Assembly: GCF_900142915.1 (NCBI RefSeq)
Contig: NZ_FRCM01000006.1
Location: 13,503 to 77,502, forward strand
Length of the DNA stretch: 64,000 nucleotides
Source of the DNA: Mucilaginibacter sp. OK098
GTDB lineage: Bacteria; Bacteroidota; Bacteroidia; Sphingobacteriales; Sphingobacteriaceae
Reading direction: 5' to 3'
In this document: piece after piece, positions 43,203 to 52,105 of the stretch
Layout: each line of letters opens with the position of its first letter
Numbering within the stretch: position 1 is the first letter of the stretch
The notes under the pieces: model-generated
The model's database searches: none
What the model saw: the letters and a program-made list of their open reading frames with translations, nothing else
What the model was told of the DNA's origin: nothing
Translations under genes and position numbers: made by a program

Positions 43203-43901
43203 ATGAAAAGAATAACCTACATCATTTTTGCAGCTGTGTTGACAGTTGCAACTACATTAAGAGCATCGGCCCAATCGGAAGGGACACGCCAGGTTTCAGG
43301 ATTTACCAGCATTGGCTCAGCCGGCCCGTTTGATGTGCATGTAAAAATAAACGGTACTGAAAGTTTAAAAATTGAAGCATCACCAGATGCTATAAAAGAA
43401 ATTGAAACAAATGTTGAGGATGGCGGATTGCAAATAAAATTCAAACACCGTGGCAATCATGAGAATTATGGCAAGATCGATATTTACGTTACTGCAAAAT
43501 CGTTATCCGGCCTTGTTAATGCAGGTTCAGGTTCTATTAACGTTGAAGGTACTGTTAGCGGCAATAAAGTTAGTATTGCATTAAGCGGCTCAGGCAGCAT
43601 TTCTACACCAGTTAAAGCAGGTGATTTTCACTCAGTACTAAGCGGATCAGGATCAATTTCACTCAGCGGCAGTGCAGATGTAACGCAAGTTATCATCAGC
43701 GGATCCGGAGGTCTTGACGGAAGGCATTTTAAAACCAATACCGCTTCAGTTACTTTAACAGGGTCGGGCAATGCTCACTTTGGCGTTGATAAAACCATCT
43801 CGGCGCGTATCGTTGGTTCTGGCAATGTGGTTTATTCAGGCAACGCAACAATTACTGATAGCCACACATTAGGTTCAGGCCGGTTGAGCAAGGAAAACTA
43901 A
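43203..43901 (+). CDS. Head-GIN (DUF2807) exported beta-helix-like protein
   Basis: The 232 residues have a Sec signal peptide (cleavage after ASA, about residue 23) and a DUF2807 domain of repeated Gly/Ser strands such as VSIALSGSGSISTPVKAGDF and VIISGSGGLDGRHFKTNTAS. This gives a right-handed beta-helix-like stack. Such proteins are common periplasmic or surface proteins of Bacteroidota with unknown ligands. It is a single gene, and the AsmA-like gene ends 129 bp before it. Confidence 0.82.
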   Translation: MKRITYIIFAAVLTVATTLRASAQSEGTRQVSGFTSIGSAGPFDVHVKINGTESLKIEASPDAIKEIETNVEDGGLQIKFKHRGNHENYGKIDIYVTAKSLSGLVNAGSGSINVEGTVSGNKVSIALSGSGSISTPVKAGDFHSVLSGSGSISLSGSADVTQVIISGSGGLDGRHFKTNTASVTLTGSGNAHFGVDKTISARIVGSGNVVYSGNATITDSHTLGSGRLSKEN

Positions 43902-44203
43902 GGAGAGTAAAGCGAAAAGCTGAAAGCTGAAAGCAAAAAGGTTTTTCGCTTTGGTCTTTATGCTCTTTTCTTAAAATGCACTTAATAATTTATAATATAT
44001 ATTCTTCAAGCTGCTTTAACGGGCAGCTTTTTTGTTGGATAATTTCCGGTGCAAATTGCAAATGTTTTGAACCATGATTTACCTGATTTTAGGATTACCT
44101 GATTAAAAAATCAAGCCAATCTTCTAATCAGGCAAACGACAACGCCCTCTTGAATGCACTTAAAAAACAAACAATACGTGAAAAATCATGGTTCAGGCAA
44201 TTA
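43902..44203. other. 302-bp gap after sprA and the DUF2807 gene
   Basis: This is a convergent gap. It holds a short inverted pair near 44009-44029 (agctgc / gcagct) and the TIR-bounded element at 44067-44196. No gene was seen. Confidence 0.6.
44067..44196. repeat. 130-bp element with tgaaccatgattt termini, copy 2
   Basis: The left end is ttgaaccatgatttacctga and the right end aaaaatcatggttcag. The ends are 13-bp inverse matches, the same as in the element at 13211-13315. The interior has cctgatt/aatcagg pairs. It lies 8 bp beyond the sprA stop and may terminate its transcript. Confidence 0.7.
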
Positions 44204-47200
44204 TTATTGTAGCAACAACTTTAAATTAATGCCAAAATTGGTAAATGCGGTGTTAAATGTTTGCGAGGTATAAGGGCGTGTTATGTTTGAATCATAAAAC
44301 ACATTCAAGTTAAACCGTTGGTTTATTACATAATCAATTGATGGGCGTACGGTTATATTTTGCGCACCTGATGATATTTCGGCAGCAGTTACATCTGCGC
44401 GGTATATCAATGTTTTATTGTCCTGTAGTGAAAAATCAATCTTAAAATTCACATCATTATCCTGCTTGCCACTCATCAAACCAAAAGGGAACCTGAAATT
44501 TTTTGCATGATAGCCCCAGCCAAATACCAATATGCTTTCGTTCTGCTGTGCAAGCTGGCTATTCAATAAGCTAAGGCTTAACGACCGGCTGCTGCGATAC
44601 TCAAAATTAGCCGTCATGTTGTTTTTAAAACGGGCAGACATGCCGATCAATGGCACAAACTGTTCAAAAATTGTAACCTGCGAAAATTGGTAATAAGGCA
44701 AAAAGTCGTTATTGGCATCTCTTGAACTTACAGCCCCGTTAGCGGCCTGGTATTGTAACAGCGTGGTAAAGCCTGATACACTATAAGTTGACCGGTAACC
44801 ATGTGTTACATCAAAAGAATCAAACCACTCCATAAATAACGGCACGTGGCTTAAGCCGTTATACGTTATCTGCCAGTTTGGAATTGGGATATTGGGAAAT
44901 TGTCCAAGTCCTGATTTTCCCGCGTCCTTACCTGAATAAGCAGCCAGGAATGCCGGCACCAACACATTTTGCGAATTCTGGCTATAACCATCACTAAAGC
45001 CGCCCACCGGCGAACCTGTAGAGTTAGGATTTTGCTTTCCTAACCTTTGCGAAATAATAGCCCTGTCATCCAAAAATTTCTGGAAGGTTGGTGAAGTATT
45101 ATCAATTCCCTTTGATTTTGAAAATGCGGTTGCCAGTGTTAAATAGGATATAGTGTAGTCGCCGGTTGTAGTTGGGCTAAGGTTTTGGATATTGTTTGAC
45201 CCATCAACAGACTTAAAGGATGTTTGATAGGTATGATCCTGCGTTTTAAAGGCTTGCAGTTCTATCCGCAGGTATTTAACAGGCTCAAAAGTGCCTTTTA
45301 AGTGTAAGTCCTCATTCAGCGTTTTTACATAAAGCTGATTTTGGAGCGTATCCGTACTTATCCAGCCATTGGCAATCGCTTTTTGCCGCAGGTCAGCCTG
45401 GCTACCCAATAAAAATCCTATTCCTGGTGCACCGTAGTTTAAATCCTCACCCGCAAAATTAGATTGTGGCAGGTAACCCGGTATAAATGTACCTTCTGTA
45501 CGGGTATATGTACCACTAATATTTTTAACGCTGGTTAACAGGCCAACAAAGAATTTGGACAGCGAGTTTGTATTATCAGGTCCCAATGCCCTTTTTATAA
45601 ATTTAAACTTGTTGTAAAACTGGTCGAAATTCAAGGTTGGATTAAGCTGGATGGTGCGTGCGTTCTGAATGCTGTTACCTACATCATACTGCGGGTCATT
45701 TATAGCAAAAAGCGGTTGGGTTTGCCAATGAAAATTTGTGCTGTAGTGGGCAATCATGCTTGTCCAGTCCATACCAGGAATTTTGGCAAGCGGTACGGTA
45801 TAATTAAAGTTTATGGTATGGTTATAATTTGTTGTACGCCCAAGCCGTTTTAAGTTTTCCCACAGCGTATCAACTTTTAAGCCGTTAACACGGCCGGTTG
45901 GCTCATCCACTGTTGAAAGGTTGGTGGCGTCAATATCCATTGTAAGAGATTTCGACAAGTTCCAGCCTATGCCATAAACCCTTGTAATGTTGAACGTTTT
46001 ATTAAATGTAGTAGGTATAGGTATGTAATTATTTGGATCATTGTTCCTTAACGTATTTTCTGAATAAAAACGATTAAAGCTAATGCTGAAATTTAACCGC
46101 GAGGGCAACAAGCTGAAATTAATATCGCGAAGCAGTGCCAGCGTGTTGTTTTTAATGATCTTGCTGAGCGGACTATAATATTTAGGCTGGGTAGTATAAT
46201 TATAATCCAGCTCGGCTTTATAGGTTTTCTCCAGGTCATTTTGTGTAGTAAAGTCGTGATGCTCATATGTTGAATAAGAATAAGTAGCATTCAGGTTTGA
46301 AACGTCCCATGGATGTTTTTTTGCTTTCGGATTAGTTTGGGCAATATGCACATTGGTAAAGCTGATACTTTTGCGCATGGTATAGTCTTCGGCAGCATTT
46401 TTTATTGAATCGCGTTTTTTAGCGTCGCTGGTTGCATTTAGGGTTTGCTTTAAAGTGATATCGGGTGATGCAGGGTCATATTCAGGCGTACTTACCTGCG
46501 ATGATACATTTACATATGCCGGGATATGTACACCGCTTTTATCAGGAAAGAACTTACCAAGTTCAACGTTGGCAGCCACGTCATATACCTGGTTATCATA
46601 CAGGCTGCGATCGGCCAGCCTTGAATCAAGTGCACCAAAACCTACAGTGGTCTTACTGCCTGATACCGTTATATCTGCAAAATCAGCAAGCTTGGCATTA
46701 ACCCTGGCGGTTGCGGCCCATCCTCCTTTTTGGTCAAAGTCGGTAAGGCGTAATTCATCAAACCAAAGGGTCCCATCCTTATTAAGGCCATCGTCATTAC
46801 TGGTGTTTGATGCAGGTTTTAAAGGGTTGCGCACACCCAGCATTACGGCTGTAAGCCGGCTCAGATCGGGCTGGCCTACAATAGTGATTTTGTTTTTACC
46901 GTCAGTTACGGTGAAAGGCAATGTTAGCGGCCATGGCTTACCCAGGTATCTGGCGTTATTACGGGCAAGCTTTGCGGTAGTTAGTAATGAAAGCTGCAAA
47001 TCAAGCTCATTAACATCGGGCCATATAGAAGTAGGCGCCGAGGTGCCGGGCTGAGTTACCTTTAACGGTATTTCATATTCGTAATAGTTATCTACATAAT
47101 CAACCCCCAGTCGTATAAATGCGCTAAGGTCATTATCTTTTAGCTGCGTGCCCTCGGCATGTATAAACATTTGTAATGCTTTATACTTGCGCAGATCATT

Positions 47201-50200
47201 ATTAAACAAACGGAAGGCTGCACGTGAGTAACCATCACGCAGATCAGTCACTTTTAATGATAATGATTGCTCATTTAGCTTGGTATTGGCCTGTATGTTA
47301 TTATAATCAACCTGGCGGGTTATGCCCGGCGGAACAACATAAGGAATTGGCTGACGATTACCGTTCGCTTCAATATTTACAGTTTCAACATCTAATACAG
47401 AATTATCAAGCGGCGGGTTGATTATTGAAGGGTCAGCTATTACATTGTTAGGATTATTCTCTGTATTAAAAGCACGCCACTCACCGCGCACCAACTGCAT
47501 CGATGCAAAACGCAATATAGCGGTATCGGCAAAATTAGTCATGAACATGCGGATGTAGCGGATGGATTTAAAATCCTGGATGCCGCCAACGGCCTGTTGG
47601 TATGAATTTATTGGTACCCTGAACTGGTACCAGGTAACGTTCGCCGGAGTGCCGTTTGCCAGCTTAACAGTTGAAGTAACCTTATCACTAACAAAGTTTT
47701 TACCAACAACCAGATCTGCCGGGCGCATGGATACCTTATACTGAAAGTATTCATCATCCTGGTCCATATTATTGTCATGGTTAATGTCTTCCCCATCAGG
47801 CAGGGATGTTGATGCCGATGTTTGCAGGCCAAGTAAAGCCTGTGACTGCTCAGCTGTTGGGGAGTTACCGTCTGTGCCGTTATACCTGCTGTAACGTTTC
47901 AGGATCCCCGCACCGGTTTTATCCAGATCCGGTCCCTGGTAATACTGGTAATCATCCGATGACGGATCTGCTGCAAAATTATTAGCCGCCTGCGCACTAA
48001 CTGCACCCTTAACCTGCTGTACAACTCCGGAGAATTTTTTCTGCTCATCGGCATCGTTCAATCCGTCCAAACCAACATCCTGTAATTTACGCGAAGCGGG
48101 ATTATTATCAAAAGCATTTACAACCGGCTGTAGTTTTGATACCCTCCCCCAGTTAGTTTCATCGGTGTTACTATAGTTGCCATCAACAGGCAAACCATTT
48201 TCCAGGCTTTTTCTTCCGTCCTTTAATATATCTTCAGAAATATTACCAAGGTTAAAATACAGGTCGCCACCCGCTGAATTAGGTTTATAGATGTAAGGAT
48301 CCATCACCCAAAACTCAATGTACTGTACGTTTAACGATTCAAAATCATTTGCGTTTATGCCCCTCATTATACCACCCCAGCGCGATTGAGGGTTTTTCAG
48401 GCTTCCGTCGGTATTAAGCCCTGTTATTGAAAAGTTATATGGCCCCCTTACGGTTGGATAAAATGCAAGATCTAAAGTTGCAATATTTAATGGCTGGCCC
48501 GTAGGTGACTGCTTGAACGGATACACTTCGTTTTGAAGGATTTGCCTTACATAGTGGTTTGACAGTTCGTTTCTGCTAACCGGGATAGTACTGCCTGTAT
48601 AAAAAACAGGGTCGATATTGTAGAAGGCCAGCCTGGCACGGTTGTAACCATAGCTTAGATCATTAAATGCCTGCGACTCGGGAAACAGTTGCGGCGTACC
48701 CGAAATTTGCCAGCTATTCGCACTTTTAACATCAATTACCGATTGACTATTCTCAAAATCGTCAAGATATGCTGTTCCGTTCTTTGAGCCGGCAAAATTC
48801 AGTATTGAAGGGCTGCCGGGTAACAATTGTGCAAATTCACCATTAAAGCTTATTGATGACGGGGCTTTGGTATGTATAAACGGTATTTTATCAACCAAAC
48901 GGGTTAATAACCTTGAATTAGCGTTATAGTTTACATCAAACCCATAAATGGTATTGGATATTGACTCTTCGCCAATAATTTCATTTTGGGTAATAGGCTG
49001 CTCGGTTAAATGCATTATGGTTGCCCCTATTGCCAGGTTATCATTAACCTTGTAGTCAAACCTTGAGCCAAACAATGATTTTTGCTGTACGCCAAACAAT
49101 TCATTATTCTCCACCTTTACCGTTATGGGCTGGCCCGATGATAGCAATGCGGTATTTAATATCCTGATGCGGCCCGCGCTGTAATCAATGGTATAATCGG
49201 TGCCTTCCACAAGTTTTAGCGTTCCGGCATTTACCACTACAGATCCCTGCGGTATGTTAACCGCATTCAACTGGTATTCAGATCCTGATGTTGCCGTGTA
49301 AGTACCCTTTATTAAATACCGGTTTAACTGCGGGAAAAATTGTTGTGCTATGGTTTTAGTTGAATCATATAATTGCTGGTAAACATATCGTTTAGCAAGA
49401 TCCGACTCTGCCGCGGTAAATTGTTTGGCAAGGTCTGACCCAAAAGGTTCCAACTTAGGGAATATGATCTTCCCGTTTTGCGAATCGATCGTTATTCCTT
49501 CTAAAAAGTCAAAATAACCATCGGGCTGTTTATTTTGCTGCTGATCAAGATTATCCAAATCGGTTAGCTGCAGCCAGAGCTTGCTCTTGGTATTCTGCCC
49601 CTCTTCCATTATGGTTTTCTCGATCCCCGATTTGTCGTCCAGCCGGGTCACCGTCAGCTTAAAGTCTTTAGGGCTAACCTGGAAAGAGTTTAATGAATAA
49701 ATATTTTTCATCATTAACTTCCAGGTCGGCAGGCTGGTTTTTAACAGTTGGTTTTTAAGCAGCTTTACATATAAAACTTTGGGGTTGTTTGGATCAACCG
49801 GAACATCGCTTGAAAACTCACCCACCTGGTATTGCACGCCATTAACGGTATACTGGTAGGCTACCGCTAAAACTTCATCATTATTCAACGGGTAATTTAG
49901 CGAGATATAACCCAGTTGCGAATGCAGTGTAAACTCCTTAGCCGTTAATTTACGTGCATAAGTAAGCTTGCTGTAGTTATCAGAACCGCCTGTACTTTGA
50001 AAGTAACTGCCAATGGTATTCTGAGGGTCGTTAGTTAAACGTGTTGATGCAGGCAAATTTGCAAGCAATGTATTTGACTGCTGCGGAAAACCCGGCCCTT
50101 TAAAACCGGCGGGATAACCTGAATAAGCCGGGCCACCATGTACAAGTGTTTTATTATATGGGCTGTTTTCGCCCAGGTCCATAAGTGCCAGTACATCTCT

Positions 50201-51250
50201 TGAATCTGTTGTATTGTTTGTTCTGTTGGTTGTCCAAACCTCAATTTTTGTAATATTTATGTTTGAGGAGATGATAGGAATATTTGCAAGCGCTTTGTTG
50301 TAGTTATTACGGAAAAACTGTGCTAAAAAGTAATGCCGGTTAGCTTCGTAATCAGCAGGTGTAAATTTAAACTGGCCCTGTTGCGCCCCATTTGTTATGG
50401 TGATTGTTTTTGATTGCGACCGCTGCTGTGAAAAGATGGTTGTAACATCAAGCTTGCCAAATTTCAATTTCGTTTTTACCCCAAACAAAGCCTGGCTACC
50501 CGTAATAAGCGTGGTATTTAATGGCATGCTTACGGTACCGGCTTCAATTTTTTGAATGATCTCGTCGGGCTTACCGGTATAATCCAGCTTTATCTGGTTT
50601 TCAAACTGAAACTGGGCATCGGTATTATAATTGGTGGTGATCTTTAATTTATCACCAATGCTTCCGGTTACATTCAGCTGGATCTTCTGATCGAAATTGA
50701 AATTGAACTGGGTACGCTGCTTCGTATTAAAAAGCGGGTTTTCATTTTTATTTATTTGACCTGACATGATTGCCTCGGCAGATCCCTGCGGCTTTATGTC
50801 GATGGTCGATCCTCCGAAGATCTGGTCAAACGTTTGGCTCCTGAGCCTTATGGGTGGAATAAAACCAGGCTGCTGTGACGCATAAGCATAGTTATCGGCG
50901 AGTTTCTTGAAATAATTCCGCTGATTTTCCTTCTCTAAATAATGCAGATATTCATCAAAAGTGAGGTATTGTGGGGGTCTGTATAATAAGTTCCCGACGC
51001 GTTCGTACATTACATACCTGTTGGTCACCACATCATATTCAAAAGTACGCACAAGGTTTATTGGGTCGTAAAGAAGGGCGCCTTCGCGTAAACGGTAGTT
51101 TTTTGACTCGTTTATTTTAGCCGGGATCTGAACTTTAACTGAATCTTTTTTTGTACCTGCTGCCTGCTGGGCAAAAGCATTGCCTATCCCGCAAAATGCA
51201 GAAATAAATGATACAATTACAGCAACTCTCCAGGTAAAAAATCTAATCAA
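44204..51250 (-). CDS. sprA: SprA, outer-membrane translocon of the type IX secretion system
   Basis: This 2348-residue protein has a Sec signal peptide (cleavage near AFAQ). Its size, beta-strand density and C-terminal barrel strands agree with SprA/SOV, the 36-strand barrel through which type IX secretion substrates leave the cell. Visible landmarks are the N-terminal RLREGALLYDPINLVRTFEY, the plug region near residue 860 (SKNGTAYLDDFENSQSVIDV) and the final aromatic strand ending INLKLLLQ. SprA was first named for gliding motility, but it is needed for secretion in non-gliders too. It lies 23 bp after ruvA and 850 bp after maeB. This arrangement is usual for the phylum and probably places it in one transcript with ruvA. 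Confidence 0.95.
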   Translation of the reverse strand: MIRFFTWRVAVIVSFISAFCGIGNAFAQQAAGTKKDSVKVQIPAKINESKNYRLREGALLYDPINLVRTFEYDVVTNRYVMYERVGNLLYRPPQYLTFDEYLHYLEKENQRNYFKKLADNYAYASQQPGFIPPIRLRSQTFDQIFGGSTIDIKPQGSAEAIMSGQINKNENPLFNTKQRTQFNFNFDQKIQLNVTGSIGDKLKITTNYNTDAQFQFENQIKLDYTGKPDEIIQKIEAGTVSMPLNTTLITGSQALFGVKTKLKFGKLDVTTIFSQQRSQSKTITITNGAQQGQFKFTPADYEANRHYFLAQFFRNNYNKALANIPIISSNINITKIEVWTTNRTNNTTDSRDVLALMDLGENSPYNKTLVHGGPAYSGYPAGFKGPGFPQQSNTLLANLPASTRLTNDPQNTIGSYFQSTGGSDNYSKLTYARKLTAKEFTLHSQLGYISLNYPLNNDEVLAVAYQYTVNGVQYQVGEFSSDVPVDPNNPKVLYVKLLKNQLLKTSLPTWKLMMKNIYSLNSFQVSPKDFKLTVTRLDDKSGIEKTIMEEGQNTKSKLWLQLTDLDNLDQQQNKQPDGYFDFLEGITIDSQNGKIIFPKLEPFGSDLAKQFTAAESDLAKRYVYQQLYDSTKTIAQQFFPQLNRYLIKGTYTATSGSEYQLNAVNIPQGSVVVNAGTLKLVEGTDYTIDYSAGRIRILNTALLSSGQPITVKVENNELFGVQQKSLFGSRFDYKVNDNLAIGATIMHLTEQPITQNEIIGEESISNTIYGFDVNYNANSRLLTRLVDKIPFIHTKAPSSISFNGEFAQLLPGSPSILNFAGSKNGTAYLDDFENSQSVIDVKSANSWQISGTPQLFPESQAFNDLSYGYNRARLAFYNIDPVFYTGSTIPVSRNELSNHYVRQILQNEVYPFKQSPTGQPLNIATLDLAFYPTVRGPYNFSITGLNTDGSLKNPQSRWGGIMRGINANDFESLNVQYIEFWVMDPYIYKPNSAGGDLYFNLGNISEDILKDGRKSLENGLPVDGNYSNTDETNWGRVSKLQPVVNAFDNNPASRKLQDVGLDGLNDADEQKKFSGVVQQVKGAVSAQAANNFAADPSSDDYQYYQGPDLDKTGAGILKRYSRYNGTDGNSPTAEQSQALLGLQTSASTSLPDGEDINHDNNMDQDDEYFQYKVSMRPADLVVGKNFVSDKVTSTVKLANGTPANVTWYQFRVPINSYQQAVGGIQDFKSIRYIRMFMTNFADTAILRFASMQLVRGEWRAFNTENNPNNVIADPSIINPPLDNSVLDVETVNIEANGNRQPIPYVVPPGITRQVDYNNIQANTKLNEQSLSLKVTDLRDGYSRAAFRLFNNDLRKYKALQMFIHAEGTQLKDNDLSAFIRLGVDYVDNYYEYEIPLKVTQPGTSAPTSIWPDVNELDLQLSLLTTAKLARNNARYLGKPWPLTLPFTVTDGKNKITIVGQPDLSRLTAVMLGVRNPLKPASNTSNDDGLNKDGTLWFDELRLTDFDQKGGWAATARVNAKLADFADITVSGSKTTVGFGALDSRLADRSLYDNQVYDVAANVELGKFFPDKSGVHIPAYVNVSSQVSTPEYDPASPDITLKQTLNATSDAKKRDSIKNAAEDYTMRKSISFTNVHIAQTNPKAKKHPWDVSNLNATYSYSTYEHHDFTTQNDLEKTYKAELDYNYTTQPKYYSPLSKIIKNNTLALLRDINFSLLPSRLNFSISFNRFYSENTLRNNDPNNYIPIPTTFNKTFNITRVYGIGWNLSKSLTMDIDATNLSTVDEPTGRVNGLKVDTLWENLKRLGRTTNYNHTINFNYTVPLAKIPGMDWTSMIAHYSTNFHWQTQPLFAINDPQYDVGNSIQNARTIQLNPTLNFDQFYNKFKFIKRALGPDNTNSLSKFFVGLLTSVKNISGTYTRTEGTFIPGYLPQSNFAGEDLNYGAPGIGFLLGSQADLRQKAIANGWISTDTLQNQLYVKTLNEDLHLKGTFEPVKYLRIELQAFKTQDHTYQTSFKSVDGSNNIQNLSPTTTGDYTISYLTLATAFSKSKGIDNTSPTFQKFLDDRAIISQRLGKQNPNSTGSPVGGFSDGYSQNSQNVLVPAFLAAYSGKDAGKSGLGQFPNIPIPNWQITYNGLSHVPLFMEWFDSFDVTHGYRSTYSVSGFTTLLQYQAANGAVSSRDANNDFLPYYQFSQVTIFEQFVPLIGMSARFKNNMTANFEYRSSRSLSLSLLNSQLAQQNESILVFGWGYHAKNFRFPFGLMSGKQDNDVNFKIDFSLQDNKTLIYRADVTAAEISSGAQNITVRPSIDYVINQRFNLNVFYDSNITRPYTSQTFNTAFTNFGINLKLLLQ

Positions 51251-51273
51251 GGCCCAAGTAATAATTTACGTAA

Positions 51274-51858
51274 TTATAAAGCTTTTAGTGCAGATTTAAT
51301 CAACTGTTCAACAGTTAAATCATTATTATTTTTGCTTATTTCATTGTCAATAACCTTCTCAGCAGCATTACGGGCAAAACCCAGCATAACCAGGGCCGAT
51401 AACGCTTCTTCCCTTACTGTTTTATTTAGCGGCACTGTACTTAGTGTATCAGAACCTTCTTTACGTAGTTTGTCCTGAAGCTCTAATATAACCCGCTGTG
51501 CTGATTTAGGCCCGATACCTTTTATGCGCTGGATTAATGCGACATTGCCTGAAATTATTGCGTTTTGAATTTCTTCGGGCGTAATTGACGACAGCATCAT
51601 CCGGCCTGTATTTGGCCCTATGCCTGATATGGAGATCAGGTGAAGGAATAAACGGCGCTCGCCTTCATCAATAAAACCATACAAAGTGTGGGCATCTTCT
51701 TTTACATGCAGCCAGGTAAAAAGCTTACAGCGTTCAGCGCTCCCAATTTTTGAATAGGTATTTAATGATATATTGATATGATATCCCACGCCGCCCACAT
51801 CAATCACCACAAAAGCAGCGCTTTTAAAAGCTAATTTCCCATCAATATAAGCGTACAT
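51274..51858 (-). CDS. ruvA: Holliday junction helicase subunit RuvA
   Basis: The 194 residues have the domain I OB-fold start MYAYIDGKLAFKSAAFVVID and GYHINISLNT. Domain II helix-hairpin-helix motifs include LISISGIGPNTGRMMLSS and RIKGIGPKSAQRVILELQ. The C-terminal domain III binds RuvB. RuvA tetramers hold Holliday junctions while RuvB drives branch migration. It is 23 bp upstream of sprA on the same strand. Its upstream side is a repeat-filled gap to maeB. Confidence 0.95.
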   Translation of the reverse strand: MYAYIDGKLAFKSAAFVVIDVGGVGYHINISLNTYSKIGSAERCKLFTWLHVKEDAHTLYGFIDEGERRLFLHLISISGIGPNTGRMMLSSITPEEIQNAIISGNVALIQRIKGIGPKSAQRVILELQDKLRKEGSDTLSTVPLNKTVREEALSALVMLGFARNAAEKVIDNEISKNNNDLTVEQLIKSALKAL

Positions 51859-51877
51859 AATTTATCAATTTGGGGGT

Positions 51878-52032
51878 ATAAGGTTAAGGGTGAAGGTAAA
51901 GGGTTTTTATGGTTTTTTAAAAAAAATCTTATCCTCAATTTATATGAGGGGGATTTCGGAGGTAAAAGGTTAAAGGCGAAGGGTTAAAGGTTTTTACAAT
52001 AATGCGGAAGTCGAAATGCCGATTGCGGAATT
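51878..52032. repeat. Mosaic of short repeats between ruvA and maeB
   Basis: Two copies of a ggt(a)aaaggttaaaggcgaaggg-type unit (51878-51909 and 51960-51994) and a reverse relative (near 52075-52100) lie here. An atgcggaagtcgaaatgccg unit (52002-52032) also has a relative at 54490-54519, so this unit flanks maeB on both sides. Confidence 0.6.
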
Positions 52033-52037
52033 AAGTA

Positions 52038-52070
52038 AGACTTACGAAGTTTTGAAAACTTCGTAAATCT
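52038..52070. repeat. 33-bp palindrome, copy 3
   Basis: The arms agacttacgaagtttt (52038-52053) and aaaacttcgtaaatct (52055-52070) pair at all but one position around one base. It lies 36 bp from the maeB stop. Confidence 0.85.
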
Positions 52071-52105
52071 GCTCTAACCTTTTGCCTTTCACCTTCTTCT
52101 ATAAT

